NCBI GenBank assembly: GCA_965198655.1
Contig: OZ240668.1
Location: forward strand, 2,542,001-2,606,000
Length of the DNA: 64,000 nt
From: Lichenicola sp965198655
Lineage (GTDB): Bacteria > Pseudomonadota > Alphaproteobacteria > Acetobacterales > Acetobacteraceae
Reading direction: 5' to 3'
The notes beneath the pieces are model-generated. The model did no database searches. It was not told the DNA's origin and worked only from the letters and a program-made list of their open reading frames with translations. The first letter of the stretch is position 1; each line of letters opens with the position of its first letter. Shown here piece by piece: positions 36,885 through 45,926 of this stretch. The translations under genes and the position numbers were made by a program.

Positions 36885-37898
36885 TCAGGCCTCCACCAGC
36901 ACGTCGGTCCAGAGCTCGGCCGGGTCCGGCTCCGGGCTGTCCTGCGCGAACTGCGCCGCGTCCGCGATTACCCGCTTGATCTCGTCGTCGGTGGCCTTGA
37001 GCGTCGCCTCCTCGACGCCCTGATCCAGCAGCGCGCGGCGCACCTGCTCGATCGCGTCGTGGGTGCGACGCATCTCCTCGACCTCCTCACGGGTGCGATA
37101 CTTGGCCGGGTCGGACATGGAATGGCCGCGGTAACGGTAGGTGCTCATCTCCAGCAGGTACGGGCCGTTGCCGGCGCGGCAATGCGCCACCGCCTCGCGC
37201 GCCGCCTCGCGCACCGCGGCCACGTCCATGCCGTCCACCTTCTGCCCCGGGATGCCCCAGGGCTCGCCGTTGCGGTAGAGCGCCTTGGAGGCGGAGGAGC
37301 GCGCGGCACTCGTGCCCATGCCGTACTGGTTGTTCTCGATCACGAAGATGCACGGCAGCTTGTGCAGGGCCGCCAGATTGAAGGCCTCGAACACCTGGCC
37401 CTGGTTGGACGCGCCGTCGCCCATGTAGGCCACCGCCACCTCGTCGGTGCCGCGATACTTGTTGGCGAACGCCAGGCCGGCGCCGATCGGCACCTGCGCG
37501 CCGACGATGCCGTGGCCGCCGTAGAAGTTCTCCTTCTTGGAGAACATGTGCATGGAGCCGCCCTTGCCGTGGGAATAGCCGCTGGCGCGGCCGGTCAGCT
37601 CGGCCATCACGCCGCGAGCTTCCATGCCACAGGCCAGCATGTGCCCGTGGTCGCGATAGGAGGTGACGATCTTGTCGCCGGGCTTGAGCGCCATCTGCAC
37701 GCCCACCACCACCGCCTCCTGGCCGATGTAGAGGTGGCAGAACCCGCCGATCAGGCCCATGCCGTAGAGCTGGCCGGTGCGCTCCTCGAAGCGCCGGATC
37801 AGCAGCATGTCGCGATAGGCGTGGGTCAGCTCGTCCCGCGTCATGCTGGGCGCGTTGGCGCCGCGGGGCGCCTGCACCGACTTCGTTGCTCCGCTCAT
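36885..37898 (-). CDS. pdhA: Pyruvate dehydrogenase E1 component alpha subunit
   Basis: 337 residues. Thiamine-diphosphate-dependent subunit: RRFEERTGQLYGMGLIGGF, SYRDHGHMLACG, and the ThDP motif GDGASNQGQVFEAFNLAALHKLP; the loop YRYRGHSMSDPAKYR is present. The ATG at 37898 overlaps the moaC stop as ATGA, an odd partner for a pyruvate dehydrogenase gene; in many relatives ftsB precedes pdhA instead. Confidence 0.95.
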   Translation of the reverse strand: MSGATKSVQAPRGANAPSMTRDELTHAYRDMLLIRRFEERTGQLYGMGLIGGFCHLYIGQEAVVVGVQMALKPGDKIVTSYRDHGHMLACGMEARGVMAELTGRASGYSHGKGGSMHMFSKKENFYGGHGIVGAQVPIGAGLAFANKYRGTDEVAVAYMGDGASNQGQVFEAFNLAALHKLPCIFVIENNQYGMGTSAARSSASKALYRNGEPWGIPGQKVDGMDVAAVREAAREAVAHCRAGNGPYLLEMSTYRYRGHSMSDPAKYRTREEVEEMRRTHDAIEQVRRALLDQGVEEATLKATDDEIKRVIADAAQFAQDSPEPDPAELWTDVLVEA

Positions 37899-38452
37899 TC
37901 CCCGTCCCCGTTCCTGCTTGTTCCGGGACGGTTCAAGCCCGCCGCGGTTTCGTTCCGGTGTCCTGCGACCTGCTCGTTCCATTCGCCCGACCTGCCGCCG
38001 GCCTTGTGCACCACGCGCAGCGACTCGATCCGCATGTGCCGGTCGACCACCTTGCACATGTCGTAGAGGGTCAGGGCGGCGACGCTCGCCGCGGTCAACG
38101 CTTCCATCTCCACCCCGGTCGGCCCGGTCGTGCGCACCGTCGCCTCGATCGCCACCGCTTCCCCGTCCGGCTCCGGCGCCAGCGTCACCGACACGGCGGC
38201 GATCGGCAACGGATGGCAGAGCGGGATCAGCTCGGCGGTGCGCTTGGCGGCCATGATGCCCGCGATCCGCGCGGCTGCGAAGACGTCGCCCTTGGGCATG
38301 GTCCCGGACAGGATCAGCCGCAGGGTGTCGGGCCGCATCACCACGCGCGCAGCCGCCGTGGCCTCGCGCGCGGTGGCGGGCTTGGCCGACACGTCCACCA
38401 TGTGCGCCTGGCCACTGGCGTCGAGATGGGTCAGGCTGCCGGCGTCGTCCAT
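37895..38452 (-). CDS. moaC: Cyclic pyranopterin monophosphate synthase MoaC with extended tail
   Basis: 185 residues. Second step of molybdenum cofactor synthesis. Motifs: SGTMPKGDVFAAARIAGIMAAKRT, LIPLCHPLPI, TGPTGVEMEALTAASVAALTLYDMCK. The start overlaps the trpC stop by one base. The family usually ends soon after the KAGGRSGEW stretch; here about 25 further residues follow (NEQVAGHRNETAAGLNRP ...), reading up to the pdhA start. That tail looks like former non-coding sequence upstream of pdhA. Confidence 0.94.
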   Translation of the reverse strand: MDDAGSLTHLDASGQAHMVDVSAKPATAREATAAARVVMRPDTLRLILSGTMPKGDVFAAARIAGIMAAKRTAELIPLCHPLPIAAVSVTLAPEPDGEAVAIEATVRTTGPTGVEMEALTAASVAALTLYDMCKVVDRHMRIESLRVVHKAGGRSGEWNEQVAGHRNETAAGLNRPGTSRNGDGE

Positions 38453-39333
38453 CAGATCGGTCCGAGCAGGGCGGCGCAGGCGGCGCCGGGATCGGGCTGC
38501 CGCAACAGGCTTTCGCCGACCAGGAAGCAGGTGGCGCCGGCGCCGCTCAGCCGCACCACGTCGTCGCGAGTGCGTATGCCGCTTTCCGCCACCACGATTC
38601 GGTCCGGCGGCACCCCCGGCGCCAGCGCCAGGGTGGTCTCGAGGTCGGTGCGCAGGGTGCGCAGGTTGCGGTTGTTGACGCCGATCAGGGAGGTGTTCAG
38701 GAACAGCGCACGGTCGAGCTCGGCCTGGTCGTGCACCTCGACCAGCACGTCGAGGTCCAGCGAGCGGGCCAGCTCCAGCAGCTCCTCGGCGGCGGCGTCG
38801 GTCAGCGCCGCCATGATCAGCAGGATGCAGTCGGCGCCGATCAGGCGGCTCTCGTACACCTGCCAGGGATCGACGATGAAGTCCTTGCGCAGCACCGGCA
38901 GGCTGACCGCCGCGCGCGCGATCTGCAGGTCGGCGACGTGGCCGCCGAACGAGGGACCCTCGGTCAGCACCGACAGGCACACCGCGCCGCCCGCCTGGTA
39001 CAGGCGCGCGATGGCGGCGGGATCGTAGTCCGGACGGATGGTGCCGCCGGACGGGGAGGCCTTCTTGATCTCGGCGATCACGCCGACCTGGTGATGCGCG
39101 GTGGCGAGCTTGAGCGCCTGGCCGAAGCCGCGCGGCGCCTCGGCCAGGTCGCGCAGGCGCAGCCTGATCTCGCGCAGGCTCAGGCCGGCGGAGCGGCGCG
39201 CCACCTCCTCGCGTGTCTGGGCGCAGATGCGGGCCAGCACGTCCGGGATCTCCCCGGGCAACGCGGCGCTCCGACCGGAACCGGGCTCGGTCATGGGGCT
39301 GCCGCGTCCGGTGAACTGTTCAAGGTGCAGCAT
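38452..39333 (-). CDS. trpC: Indole-3-glycerol phosphate synthase
   Basis: 293 residues as called. TIM barrel of tryptophan synthesis: VIAEIKKASPSGGTIR, LSVLTEGPSFGG, VLRKDFIVDPWQVYESR, IGVNNRNLRTL, VAESGIRTRDDV. The ATG at 39333 directly follows the trpD stop; an internal ATG 13 codons on is the main alternative and would give the usual family length. Confidence 0.95.
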   Translation of the reverse strand: MLHLEQFTGRGSPMTEPGSGRSAALPGEIPDVLARICAQTREEVARRSAGLSLREIRLRLRDLAEAPRGFGQALKLATAHHQVGVIAEIKKASPSGGTIRPDYDPAAIARLYQAGGAVCLSVLTEGPSFGGHVADLQIARAAVSLPVLRKDFIVDPWQVYESRLIGADCILLIMAALTDAAAEELLELARSLDLDVLVEVHDQAELDRALFLNTSLIGVNNRNLRTLRTDLETTLALAPGVPPDRIVVAESGIRTRDDVVRLSGAGATCFLVGESLLRQPDPGAACAALLGPI

Positions 39334-39335
39334 CC

Positions 39336-40478
39336 TCAGCGATCGCCGTGACCCGTCGCCGCGTGACGGCGCATCGCCGTCAGCACACCCAGCGCCGCGC
39401 CGCCGTCGATCGCACGGGCGGCGTGGCCGATCCCGTCGCGCAGCTCCTCCGTCGGCACCGCCACGTCCTCGATCTCCTCCGATCCCTGCCCCGGACCGTC
39501 CGCCGGGTCACGGGTCCCGAGCGAGGAGATGCGGCTGCGTCCGCTCACCTGCAAGGCGGCGGACGCGTTGAGCAGCACTGTGTCCCGGTATGGGCCCGTC
39601 TCCCCGGACAGCAGCCGCTCCAGCGCCGTGGCGTTGAAGGCGGCGTCGCCGCCGCGGATCGCGGAAACGGGATGCGCTCTCAGGCCGAGATCTGCTGGCT
39701 CGAAGCGGAACCGGGCCAGCCGGCCACGGTCCAACGCCACCACTCGGTTGGGCCCGCACAGGCCGAGCTCGTCCAGGCCGTTCGGCGCTGCTCCAAGCGC
39801 GTCCTCGCCATGCACCACCCAGACCCGGTCGGAGCCGATCCGGCCCAGGGTGCGGGCGATCGGCGCCTGCCAGGCGGGGTCGAACACGCCGATCATCTGC
39901 CGGCGCACCCCGGCCGGGTTGCAGAGCGGCCCCAGCAGGTTGAACACGGTGCGAAAGCCGAGCTCGGCCCGCACAGCGCTCGCGTGGCGCAGGCCGGGAT
40001 GGTGCAGCGGCGCCGACAGGAAGGCGATGCCGTACCGCTGCAGCGTGTGCTCCAAGTGTCCCGGGTCGTCGTCGAGGCGCAGGCCCAGGGCCCCGAGCGT
40101 GTCCGAGGCGCCGGCGCGCGACGACATCGCCCGGTTGCCGTGCTTGGCGACCGGCACGCCGAGCGCCGCCAGCACGAAGGCGACCGCGGTGGACACGTTC
40201 AGGGTGCCGTGCGCGTCGCCGCCGGTGCCGCACACGTCGATCGCGTCGGCCAGGCCCGGCACCGAGCGCATCTGCGCCCGCATCGCGCGCACCGCTCCCG
40301 TCAGCTCGGCCACGGTCTCGCCGCGCAGGCGCAGGCCCATCGCCAGCGCGGCGACCTGCGCCGGCGTCGCCCGGCCTGCGAGCACGATCGCGAACGCCGC
40401 CTCGGCCTCGGCCTGGTCCAACGTTCCGCCCGACGCGATCCGCGCCAGCGCCGGCTTCAACGTTTCCTGTTCGGCCAT
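39336..40478 (-). CDS. trpD: Anthranilate phosphoribosyltransferase with internal insert
   Basis: 380 residues. Attaches the ribosyl moiety to anthranilate. Key motifs: DVCGTGGDAHGTLNVSTAVAF, KHGNRAMSSRAGASDTLGALG, and FNLLGPLCNPAGV. Between ALQVSG and ELRDGIGHAARAIDGGAA lies an acidic insert of ~30 residues (about 314-344) that typical TrpD proteins lack. The long frame upstream of 40478 belongs to trpG in another frame and is not used. Confidence 0.94.
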   Translation of the reverse strand: MAEQETLKPALARIASGGTLDQAEAEAAFAIVLAGRATPAQVAALAMGLRLRGETVAELTGAVRAMRAQMRSVPGLADAIDVCGTGGDAHGTLNVSTAVAFVLAALGVPVAKHGNRAMSSRAGASDTLGALGLRLDDDPGHLEHTLQRYGIAFLSAPLHHPGLRHASAVRAELGFRTVFNLLGPLCNPAGVRRQMIGVFDPAWQAPIARTLGRIGSDRVWVVHGEDALGAAPNGLDELGLCGPNRVVALDRGRLARFRFEPADLGLRAHPVSAIRGGDAAFNATALERLLSGETGPYRDTVLLNASAALQVSGRSRISSLGTRDPADGPGQGSEEIEDVAVPTEELRDGIGHAARAIDGGAALGVLTAMRRHAATGHGDR

Positions 40479-40501
40479 CCGGTCAGGCCGGTCGCATCGC
40501 T

Positions 40502-41095
40502 TCAGGCCGCCCGGGCGGAACGGTGGCCGCGGGCCAGCGCCAGGAAGTTGGCCAGGATGGCGTGGCCGTGCTCCGAGGCGATGCTTTCGGGGTGGAACTG
40601 CACCCCGAAGATGGGAAAGTCGCGGTGGCGCAGCCCCATCACCACGCCGTCGGCGGTGCGTGCGGTCTCGACCAGCGTGTCGGGCAGGCTGTCCGGCCGC
40701 AGCGTCAGGCTGTGGTAGCGGGTGGCGTTGAACGGCGAGGGCAGGCCCGCGAACACGTCGCTCCCGTCGTGCTCGACCGGGCTGACCTTGCCGTGCATCG
40801 GGCGCGGCGCGCGCACCACGGCGGCGCCGAACACTTGGCCGATCGCCTGGTGACCGAGGCAGACCCCGAACACCGGCACCCGGCCGGCGGCCTCGGCGAT
40901 CAGCGCACAGCAGATGCCGGCCTCGTTCGGCGAGCATGGGCCGGGGGACAGCACGATCGCCTCCGGCGCCAGCGCCAGCGCGTCCTGCGGCGACAGCGCG
41001 TCGTTGCGACGCACGTCGCAGGTCTCGCCCAGCTCGCCCAGGGTGTGCACGAGGTTGAAGGTGAAGCTGTCGTAGTTGTCGATCAGCAGGATCAT
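40502..41095 (-). CDS. trpG: Anthranilate synthase component II (glutamine amidotransferase)
   Basis: 197 residues, class I glutamine amidotransferase. Provides ammonia to TrpE. Nucleophile in VFGVCLGHQAIGQ, catalytic His-Glu in GVQFHPESIASEHG, oxyanion strand LSPGPCSPNEAG. The 48-base gap to trpE contains a short GTCAAAC-type motif also seen near 32400. Confidence 0.95.
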   Translation of the reverse strand: MILLIDNYDSFTFNLVHTLGELGETCDVRRNDALSPQDALALAPEAIVLSPGPCSPNEAGICCALIAEAAGRVPVFGVCLGHQAIGQVFGAAVVRAPRPMHGKVSPVEHDGSDVFAGLPSPFNATRYHSLTLRPDSLPDTLVETARTADGVVMGLRHRDFPIFGVQFHPESIASEHGHAILANFLALARGHRSARAA

Positions 41096-41143
41096 GCCGG
41101 CATTGTGCGGATCGCCCGGGATGGGGTCAAACTGGGGTCGGGA

Positions 41144-42616
41144 TCAGCGCGCGGCCGCATGGGCCTGCGCGGCCTCGGCGGCGCGGAACAGCGCCCGCGC
41201 CTTTTGCCGGGTTTCCTCGTACTCCGCCTCCGGCACGCTGTCGGCGACCACGCCGCAGCCGGCCTGCACGTGCATGGTGCCGTCCCGGAGCAGCGCCATG
41301 CGCAGGCCGATGCAGGTGTCCATGGTGCCGTCGGCGCCGAACCAGCCGATGCAGCCGGCATAGGGGCCGCGTCGGGTCGGCTCCATCTCGTCGATGATCT
41401 GCATGGCGCGTATCTTCGGCGCCCCCGTCAGCGTGCCGGCCGGGAACCCTGCCACCAGCGCGTCGAGCGCGTCCAGCCCCGGACGAAGCCGGCCTTCCAC
41501 CGTGGAGGAGATGTGCATGACGTGGCTGAAGCGCTCGATGACGAAGCTTTCCCGCACCGTGACGCTGCCCAGCTCGCAAACCCGGCCGACGTCGTTGCGG
41601 CCGAGATCGACCAGCATCAGGTGCTCGGCGCGCTCCTTCGGATCGGCCAGCAGCTCCGCCGCCAGCGCCCGGTCGGCCTCCGGCGTGGCGCCGCGCGGAC
41701 GCGTGCCGGCCAGCGGGCGCACGGTGACGGTGCCGTCCCGCAGCCGCACCAGCACCTCCGGGCTGCTGCCGACCAGTTGGAACGCGTCCTCTCCGTTGGC
41801 AAGGTCGAGGAAGAACAGGAACGGGGCCGGGTTGATCCGGCGCAGCGCGCGGTAGAGCGAGAACGGCGGCAGCGCGAAGGGGGCGGAGAAGCGCTGGCTC
41901 GGCACCACCTGGAACGCGTCGCCGGCGGCGATATACTCCTGGACGCGCCGCACCACGTCGAGGAAGTCGTCGCGGGACACGGTCGAGCGCGGCTCGATCG
42001 GCGACGGCGCGGCCTGCTCCGGCAGCGCTTCGGCCAAACGCAGCTCGGGCGGCAGCTCCAGCGACAGCGCCCGCCGTGCCTGGTCTAGCAGCGCCTGCGG
42101 ATCGCCGGTGCCCCGCACCGGCGCCGCCAGGGTCAGCTCGTCGCGCACGTTGTCGAACACCGCGAACAGCGAGGGGCGCAGCAGCATGGCGTCCGGCAGG
42201 CCGAGATCGTCCGGCGGCGCGTCCGGCAGGTGCTCCATGCGGCGCACCATGTCGTAGCCGAGATAGCCGAACACGCCCCCGATCATCGGCGGCAGGCCGG
42301 GCGGCAGAGGCAGGCGGCTGTCGGCCACCAGCGCGCGCAGGCTGTCGAGGACGGGCCGGGAATTGGGCACGGCGTCCCGACCGGTGCCGATCGCCTCCAA
42401 CGACGCCGCGCCGTCGCGGCAGCGCCAGATCAGGTCCGGCAGAAGGCCGATCACCGAGTAGCGGCCGCGGGCGACGCCGCCCTCGATGCTTTCCAGCAGG
42501 AAGCCGTTGCGCTCGGCACCGCGCAGGTGTCGGCGCAGCTTGAGGAAGGCGGCGACCGGCGTCAGCAGGTCGGCTCCCTCCACCGTCCACACGATGGCCG
42601 GGCGCTGGTCGCTCAC
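41144..42616 (-). CDS. trpE: Anthranilate synthase component I
   Basis: 490 residues. Converts chorismate to anthranilate. C-terminal chorismate-binding motifs: RPLAGTRPRGATPEADRALA, EHLMLVDLGRNDVGRV, FPAGTLTGAPKIRAMQIIDE, CIGWFGADGTMD, and QAGCGVVADSVPEAEYEET. The GTG at 42616 overlaps the ppiD stop as GTGA; the frame upstream of it lies inside ppiD and is a shadow. No leader peptide or attenuator was seen. Confidence 0.95.
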   Translation of the reverse strand: MSDQRPAIVWTVEGADLLTPVAAFLKLRRHLRGAERNGFLLESIEGGVARGRYSVIGLLPDLIWRCRDGAASLEAIGTGRDAVPNSRPVLDSLRALVADSRLPLPPGLPPMIGGVFGYLGYDMVRRMEHLPDAPPDDLGLPDAMLLRPSLFAVFDNVRDELTLAAPVRGTGDPQALLDQARRALSLELPPELRLAEALPEQAAPSPIEPRSTVSRDDFLDVVRRVQEYIAAGDAFQVVPSQRFSAPFALPPFSLYRALRRINPAPFLFFLDLANGEDAFQLVGSSPEVLVRLRDGTVTVRPLAGTRPRGATPEADRALAAELLADPKERAEHLMLVDLGRNDVGRVCELGSVTVRESFVIERFSHVMHISSTVEGRLRPGLDALDALVAGFPAGTLTGAPKIRAMQIIDEMEPTRRGPYAGCIGWFGADGTMDTCIGLRMALLRDGTMHVQAGCGVVADSVPEAEYEETRQKARALFRAAEAAQAHAAAR

Positions 42617-44547
42617 GACCCGCTGCTGCCAGGCCCGGCAGGCGTGCCGATCACCTGTTCCACCGCCTTGGCGTCGATCGACGGGTGGGCGCGGTCGCGC
42701 AGCGCGGTGACAAAGGTGTTCTCGACGTCGTCGGCCATCGCCGCGTCCAACGCGTCGCGGGTGCCGGCATAGCCGGAATGGTCCTGCGCCGGGTCGGGAT
42801 GGCGGATCGCGGTCACGGTGGCGACCACGAACCCGTCCGGCGTTTGCAGCATGGTGGAGGTGCCGGGCTTCAAGGAGAAGGCGATCTGCGCGAGGTTGGC
42901 CGGCACCGGGCCGGCGGGCTGGCGGCGTCGCACCGGGATCCCGGTCAGCAGGCCCGGCACCGATCCGGGCCTCGCCGCCGCCACCGCCGCCAGCCCGCCA
43001 TGCGCGTCGGCGTCGGCATACAAGGCGGCGGCGCGCCGCTCGTCGGCATGACGCACCTGGTCCTGCTGCCAAGCGGCGCGCACCCGGTCCGCCGCCTGAA
43101 CGAAGGACAGAGGCGCGGCCGCCGTGACGTCCTCGACCACCAGCGCGTACCAGCTGTTCTCCGGGCCCTGGATCAGGGTGGGCACGTCGCCCTTCCGGGC
43201 GGTGAAGGCCTGCGCCACCACCGCCTTGCGCACCGCCTCGGAGCCCGGCAGCGGCGCCGGCTCGCCCTCGCGCGTCAGCCCCTGCGCGTCCAGCGAGCCC
43301 TCGGCCGGAACCGCGCCCAGATCGGCCGGGATGGCATCGAGGCCGCCGCCGGCGATCGCGTCCTGCAGCTTCTGTACACGCGGCGATAGCAGCGCGCCCG
43401 CGCGCTGCCGGGCGATGATGTCGTGCAGCTCGCCCTGCACCTCGGCGAAGCCGCGGTTCTGCGCCGGGGAAACCTTGGTGACCTGAAGCACCACCCAGCC
43501 GGCCTCGGTCCTGGCCGGGCCCGTCACCGTGCCGGGTGCGGCGGCGAAGACCAGCTTGGCGAGGTCGGGCGACGGGATGCTGGCGGCGGTGGCGTCGTCC
43601 AGCGTGATCGGGGTCGCGTCCTTGGCGGTCGCCTGCAGCTGGGTCCAGCCGACGCCGCCCTGCCACAGGCCGGCGAGCTGCGCCGCCGGTGCCTGGTCGT
43701 TGGCGATCATCACCTCGACCGAGCGCTTTTCCGCCACGTGGTAGCGGGGGATCAGCTCGTCGTAGAGCTTGCGCTCGTCGGCTTCCGACACGTCGAGGCC
43801 GCGGGCCACCGTGTCGGGCGACAGCAGCACCAGCTTGACCTTACGGTATTCGGGTGCCGCGAAGTGGTCCTTGTTGTTGTCGTAGTAGCGGCGCAGCGCG
43901 GCCTCGTCCGGGGCGGGCGGCGCCGGGATGGCGGCGAGCGGCAGGGTGGCCATGTCCAGCACCCGCTGCTCGGCGCCGAAGGCGTAGGCGCGGCGCACCA
44001 GCTCGCCAGGCGCGTGGGCGCCAATCCGGAGCGGCTCGATCAGCGCCAGGGCCGCGGCCTGCCCGCGGAAGATGCGGATCAGCCCGTCCTCGGTGAACCC
44101 GGCCGCCTGCAGCCTCTGGTCGAACAGGGCGCGGCTGAACCGGCCGTCGGGGCCCAGGAACGGCTTGAACGCGAAGATCTGCTCGCGCACCACCGCGTCC
44201 GGCACCACCACGCCGATGCGGGTGGCGGCATCGTCGATCACCGCCTGGAACACCAACTGCTGCAGCGCTTGCGCCGCGACCTGGCGCTTCTGGTCGAACG
44301 GCAGCGCGGTCGGATCGGCCAGGCCCTGGCTCTGCGCCGCGGACGCCAGACCTTGACGGTAGGCGCGGTCGAGCTCGTCCGAGCCGATGCTGCGGCCGGC
44401 GACGCGGGCGACGCCGCCGGCGGACCCCTGCCCCAGCCCGGTCACGAAGCTGCCCATGCCCCACACGGCGAAGCTCAGGAAGATCAGCAAGGCGAGGATC
44501 CGTCCGAGCCAGGAGCCGATGAACAGGCGGCGCATGAAGGCGAGCAT
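42613..44547 (-). CDS. Membrane-anchored peptidyl-prolyl isomerase/chaperone (PpiD-like, SurA_N)
   Basis: 644 residues. Short cytoplasmic start, one membrane helix (about 13-35), then a SurA-type N-terminal domain, a central PpiC-like parvulin region and further C-terminal helices. PpiD-like proteins help envelope proteins leaving the Sec channel. First gene of the long minus-strand run leading to the trp and pdh genes and divergent from tpiA, the same placement as in other alphaproteobacteria. Confidence 0.88.
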   Translation of the reverse strand: MLAFMRRLFIGSWLGRILALLIFLSFAVWGMGSFVTGLGQGSAGGVARVAGRSIGSDELDRAYRQGLASAAQSQGLADPTALPFDQKRQVAAQALQQLVFQAVIDDAATRIGVVVPDAVVREQIFAFKPFLGPDGRFSRALFDQRLQAAGFTEDGLIRIFRGQAAALALIEPLRIGAHAPGELVRRAYAFGAEQRVLDMATLPLAAIPAPPAPDEAALRRYYDNNKDHFAAPEYRKVKLVLLSPDTVARGLDVSEADERKLYDELIPRYHVAEKRSVEVMIANDQAPAAQLAGLWQGGVGWTQLQATAKDATPITLDDATAASIPSPDLAKLVFAAAPGTVTGPARTEAGWVVLQVTKVSPAQNRGFAEVQGELHDIIARQRAGALLSPRVQKLQDAIAGGGLDAIPADLGAVPAEGSLDAQGLTREGEPAPLPGSEAVRKAVVAQAFTARKGDVPTLIQGPENSWYALVVEDVTAAAPLSFVQAADRVRAAWQQDQVRHADERRAAALYADADAHGGLAAVAAARPGSVPGLLTGIPVRRRQPAGPVPANLAQIAFSLKPGTSTMLQTPDGFVVATVTAIRHPDPAQDHSGYAGTRDALDAAMADDVENTFVTALRDRAHPSIDAKAVEQVIGTPAGPGSSGS

Positions 44548-44708
44548 GGAGGGTGTCCGGTGGGTGGCGGCGTACGGGAGGCCGGGCGCGGAAGGCGGCG
44601 CACCATAGGGTGCGGACCGAGCCTTGTCATGCCGGGGTGCTGCATGGTCTACCAGCGCCGCCTGGACCTCCCCATCTCGTCCAGCCTGGTCCCCGGATGG
44701 AGACGCGC

Positions 44709-45455
44709 ATGGCCCGTCAACTGATCGCCGGCAACTGGAAGATGAACGGCATCACCGCCGAGGCCCAGGTCCTCGCGGATGCGCTCGCCGTTGGCGCCGG
44801 GCGGGTCACCGCCGAGCTGCTGGTGTGCCCGCCCTTCACCCAGCTCGGCGCGGTGGCGCGGCTGCTGGCGGGCAGCCCGGTCGCGGTCGGCGGGCAGGAC
44901 TGCCACATGGCGCCTAAGGGCGCGCATACCGGCGACATCTCCGCCCCCATGCTGCGCGACCTCGGCGCCACCCACGTGATCCTGGGTCATTCCGAGCGGC
45001 GGCAGAACCACAAGGAGCTGGACGAGACGGTGCGCGAGAAGGTGGTGGCCGCGACCGAGGCCGGGCTGCTGCCGATCGTCTGCGTCGGCGAGACCGCCGA
45101 CCAGCGCCTGGCGGACGGGCACGAGGACACGGTCGGCTGGCAGCTCAAGGGCAGCCTGCCGCAGGGCTTCGCCGACGGCCCGGGCGTGGTCGCCTACGAG
45201 CCGGTCTGGGCGATCGGCACCGGCCGCACCGCGACCGCCGACGACGTGCTGACCATGCACGCCTTTATCCGCGCCGAGCTCGTGCGCCAGTTCGGCGAGA
45301 ACGGCGTCGGCGTGCGCATCCTCTACGGCGGCTCGGTCAACGCCGGCAACGCGGCCGAGCTGCTCGCGGTGCCGGAGGTGGGCGGCGCGCTGGTCGGCGG
45401 CGCCAGCCTGAAGCCCGACGACTTCCTCGCCATCGCCGCCGCCGCGCGCGGCTGA
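44709..45455 (+). CDS. tpiA: Triosephosphate isomerase
   Basis: 248 residues. Interconverts dihydroxyacetone phosphate and glyceraldehyde 3-phosphate. Catalytic residues: N9 and K11 in AGNWKMNG, His in ILGHSERR, Glu in AYEPVWAIGTG; phosphate loop LYGGSVNAGNA. The ATG at 44709 has GGAG ten bases upstream; an ATG four codons earlier is the alternative. Confidence 0.96.
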   Translation: MARQLIAGNWKMNGITAEAQVLADALAVGAGRVTAELLVCPPFTQLGAVARLLAGSPVAVGGQDCHMAPKGAHTGDISAPMLRDLGATHVILGHSERRQNHKELDETVREKVVAATEAGLLPIVCVGETADQRLADGHEDTVGWQLKGSLPQGFADGPGVVAYEPVWAIGTGRTATADDVLTMHAFIRAELVRQFGENGVGVRILYGGSVNAGNAAELLAVPEVGGALVGGASLKPDDFLAIAAAARG

Positions 45456-45469
45456 ACCCTGGAATTCCC

Positions 45470-45907
45470 ATGATCGCCGTCCTGCTCGTCCTGCACCTCC
45501 TGGTCACGCTGACGCTGATCGCCACCGTGCTGATCCAGCGCAGCGAGGGCGGCGGGCTCGGGATCGGCTCCAGCCAGGGCATGGGCTCGTTCATGAGCGG
45601 ACGCGGCACCGCCAACCTGCTGACGCGCACCACGGCGATCCTGGCCGCCATCTTCATGCTGCTGTCGCTGGCGCTGGCGGTGCTGAACCGCGGCGGCGTC
45701 GGGCGCGGACGCGACATCCTGGCGCTGCCGCAGGCCGCAGCCCCAGCGCCCGGCACCCGCACCCCGGTGCGGCCGCCGGTGGCGCCGGTCCCGGTTCCGG
45801 GCCGCGACGTCCCCGCGGCGCCGCCGGCGGCGGCACCCGCTCCGGGGGTTGCACCGCCTGCCGCATCGTCTCCGGCGCCCGCGTCGCCGCCGGCGCCCAG
45901 CCACTGA
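45470..45907 (+). CDS. secG: Preprotein translocase subunit SecG
   Basis: 145 residues. Two membrane helices (about 2-22 and 55-72) around the conserved loop QRSEGGGLGIGSSQGMGSFMSGRGTANLLTR (split here only for reading). Part of the SecYEG channel. The C-terminal ~65 residues are an Ala/Pro-rich tail that is common in alphaproteobacterial SecG. Fourteen bases after tpiA. Confidence 0.94.
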   Translation: MIAVLLVLHLLVTLTLIATVLIQRSEGGGLGIGSSQGMGSFMSGRGTANLLTRTTAILAAIFMLLSLALAVLNRGGVGRGRDILALPQAAAPAPGTRTPVRPPVAPVPVPGRDVPAAPPAAAPAPGVAPPAASSPAPASPPAPSH

Positions 45908-45926
45908 CGGCCCGCACGGCCACGTG

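Noticed and set aside
41144..43666. An 840-codon frame suggesting a fusion upstream of TrpE
   Set aside because: The extra part lies out of frame within ppiD; the GTG at 42616 with a GTGA overlap is the real trpE start.
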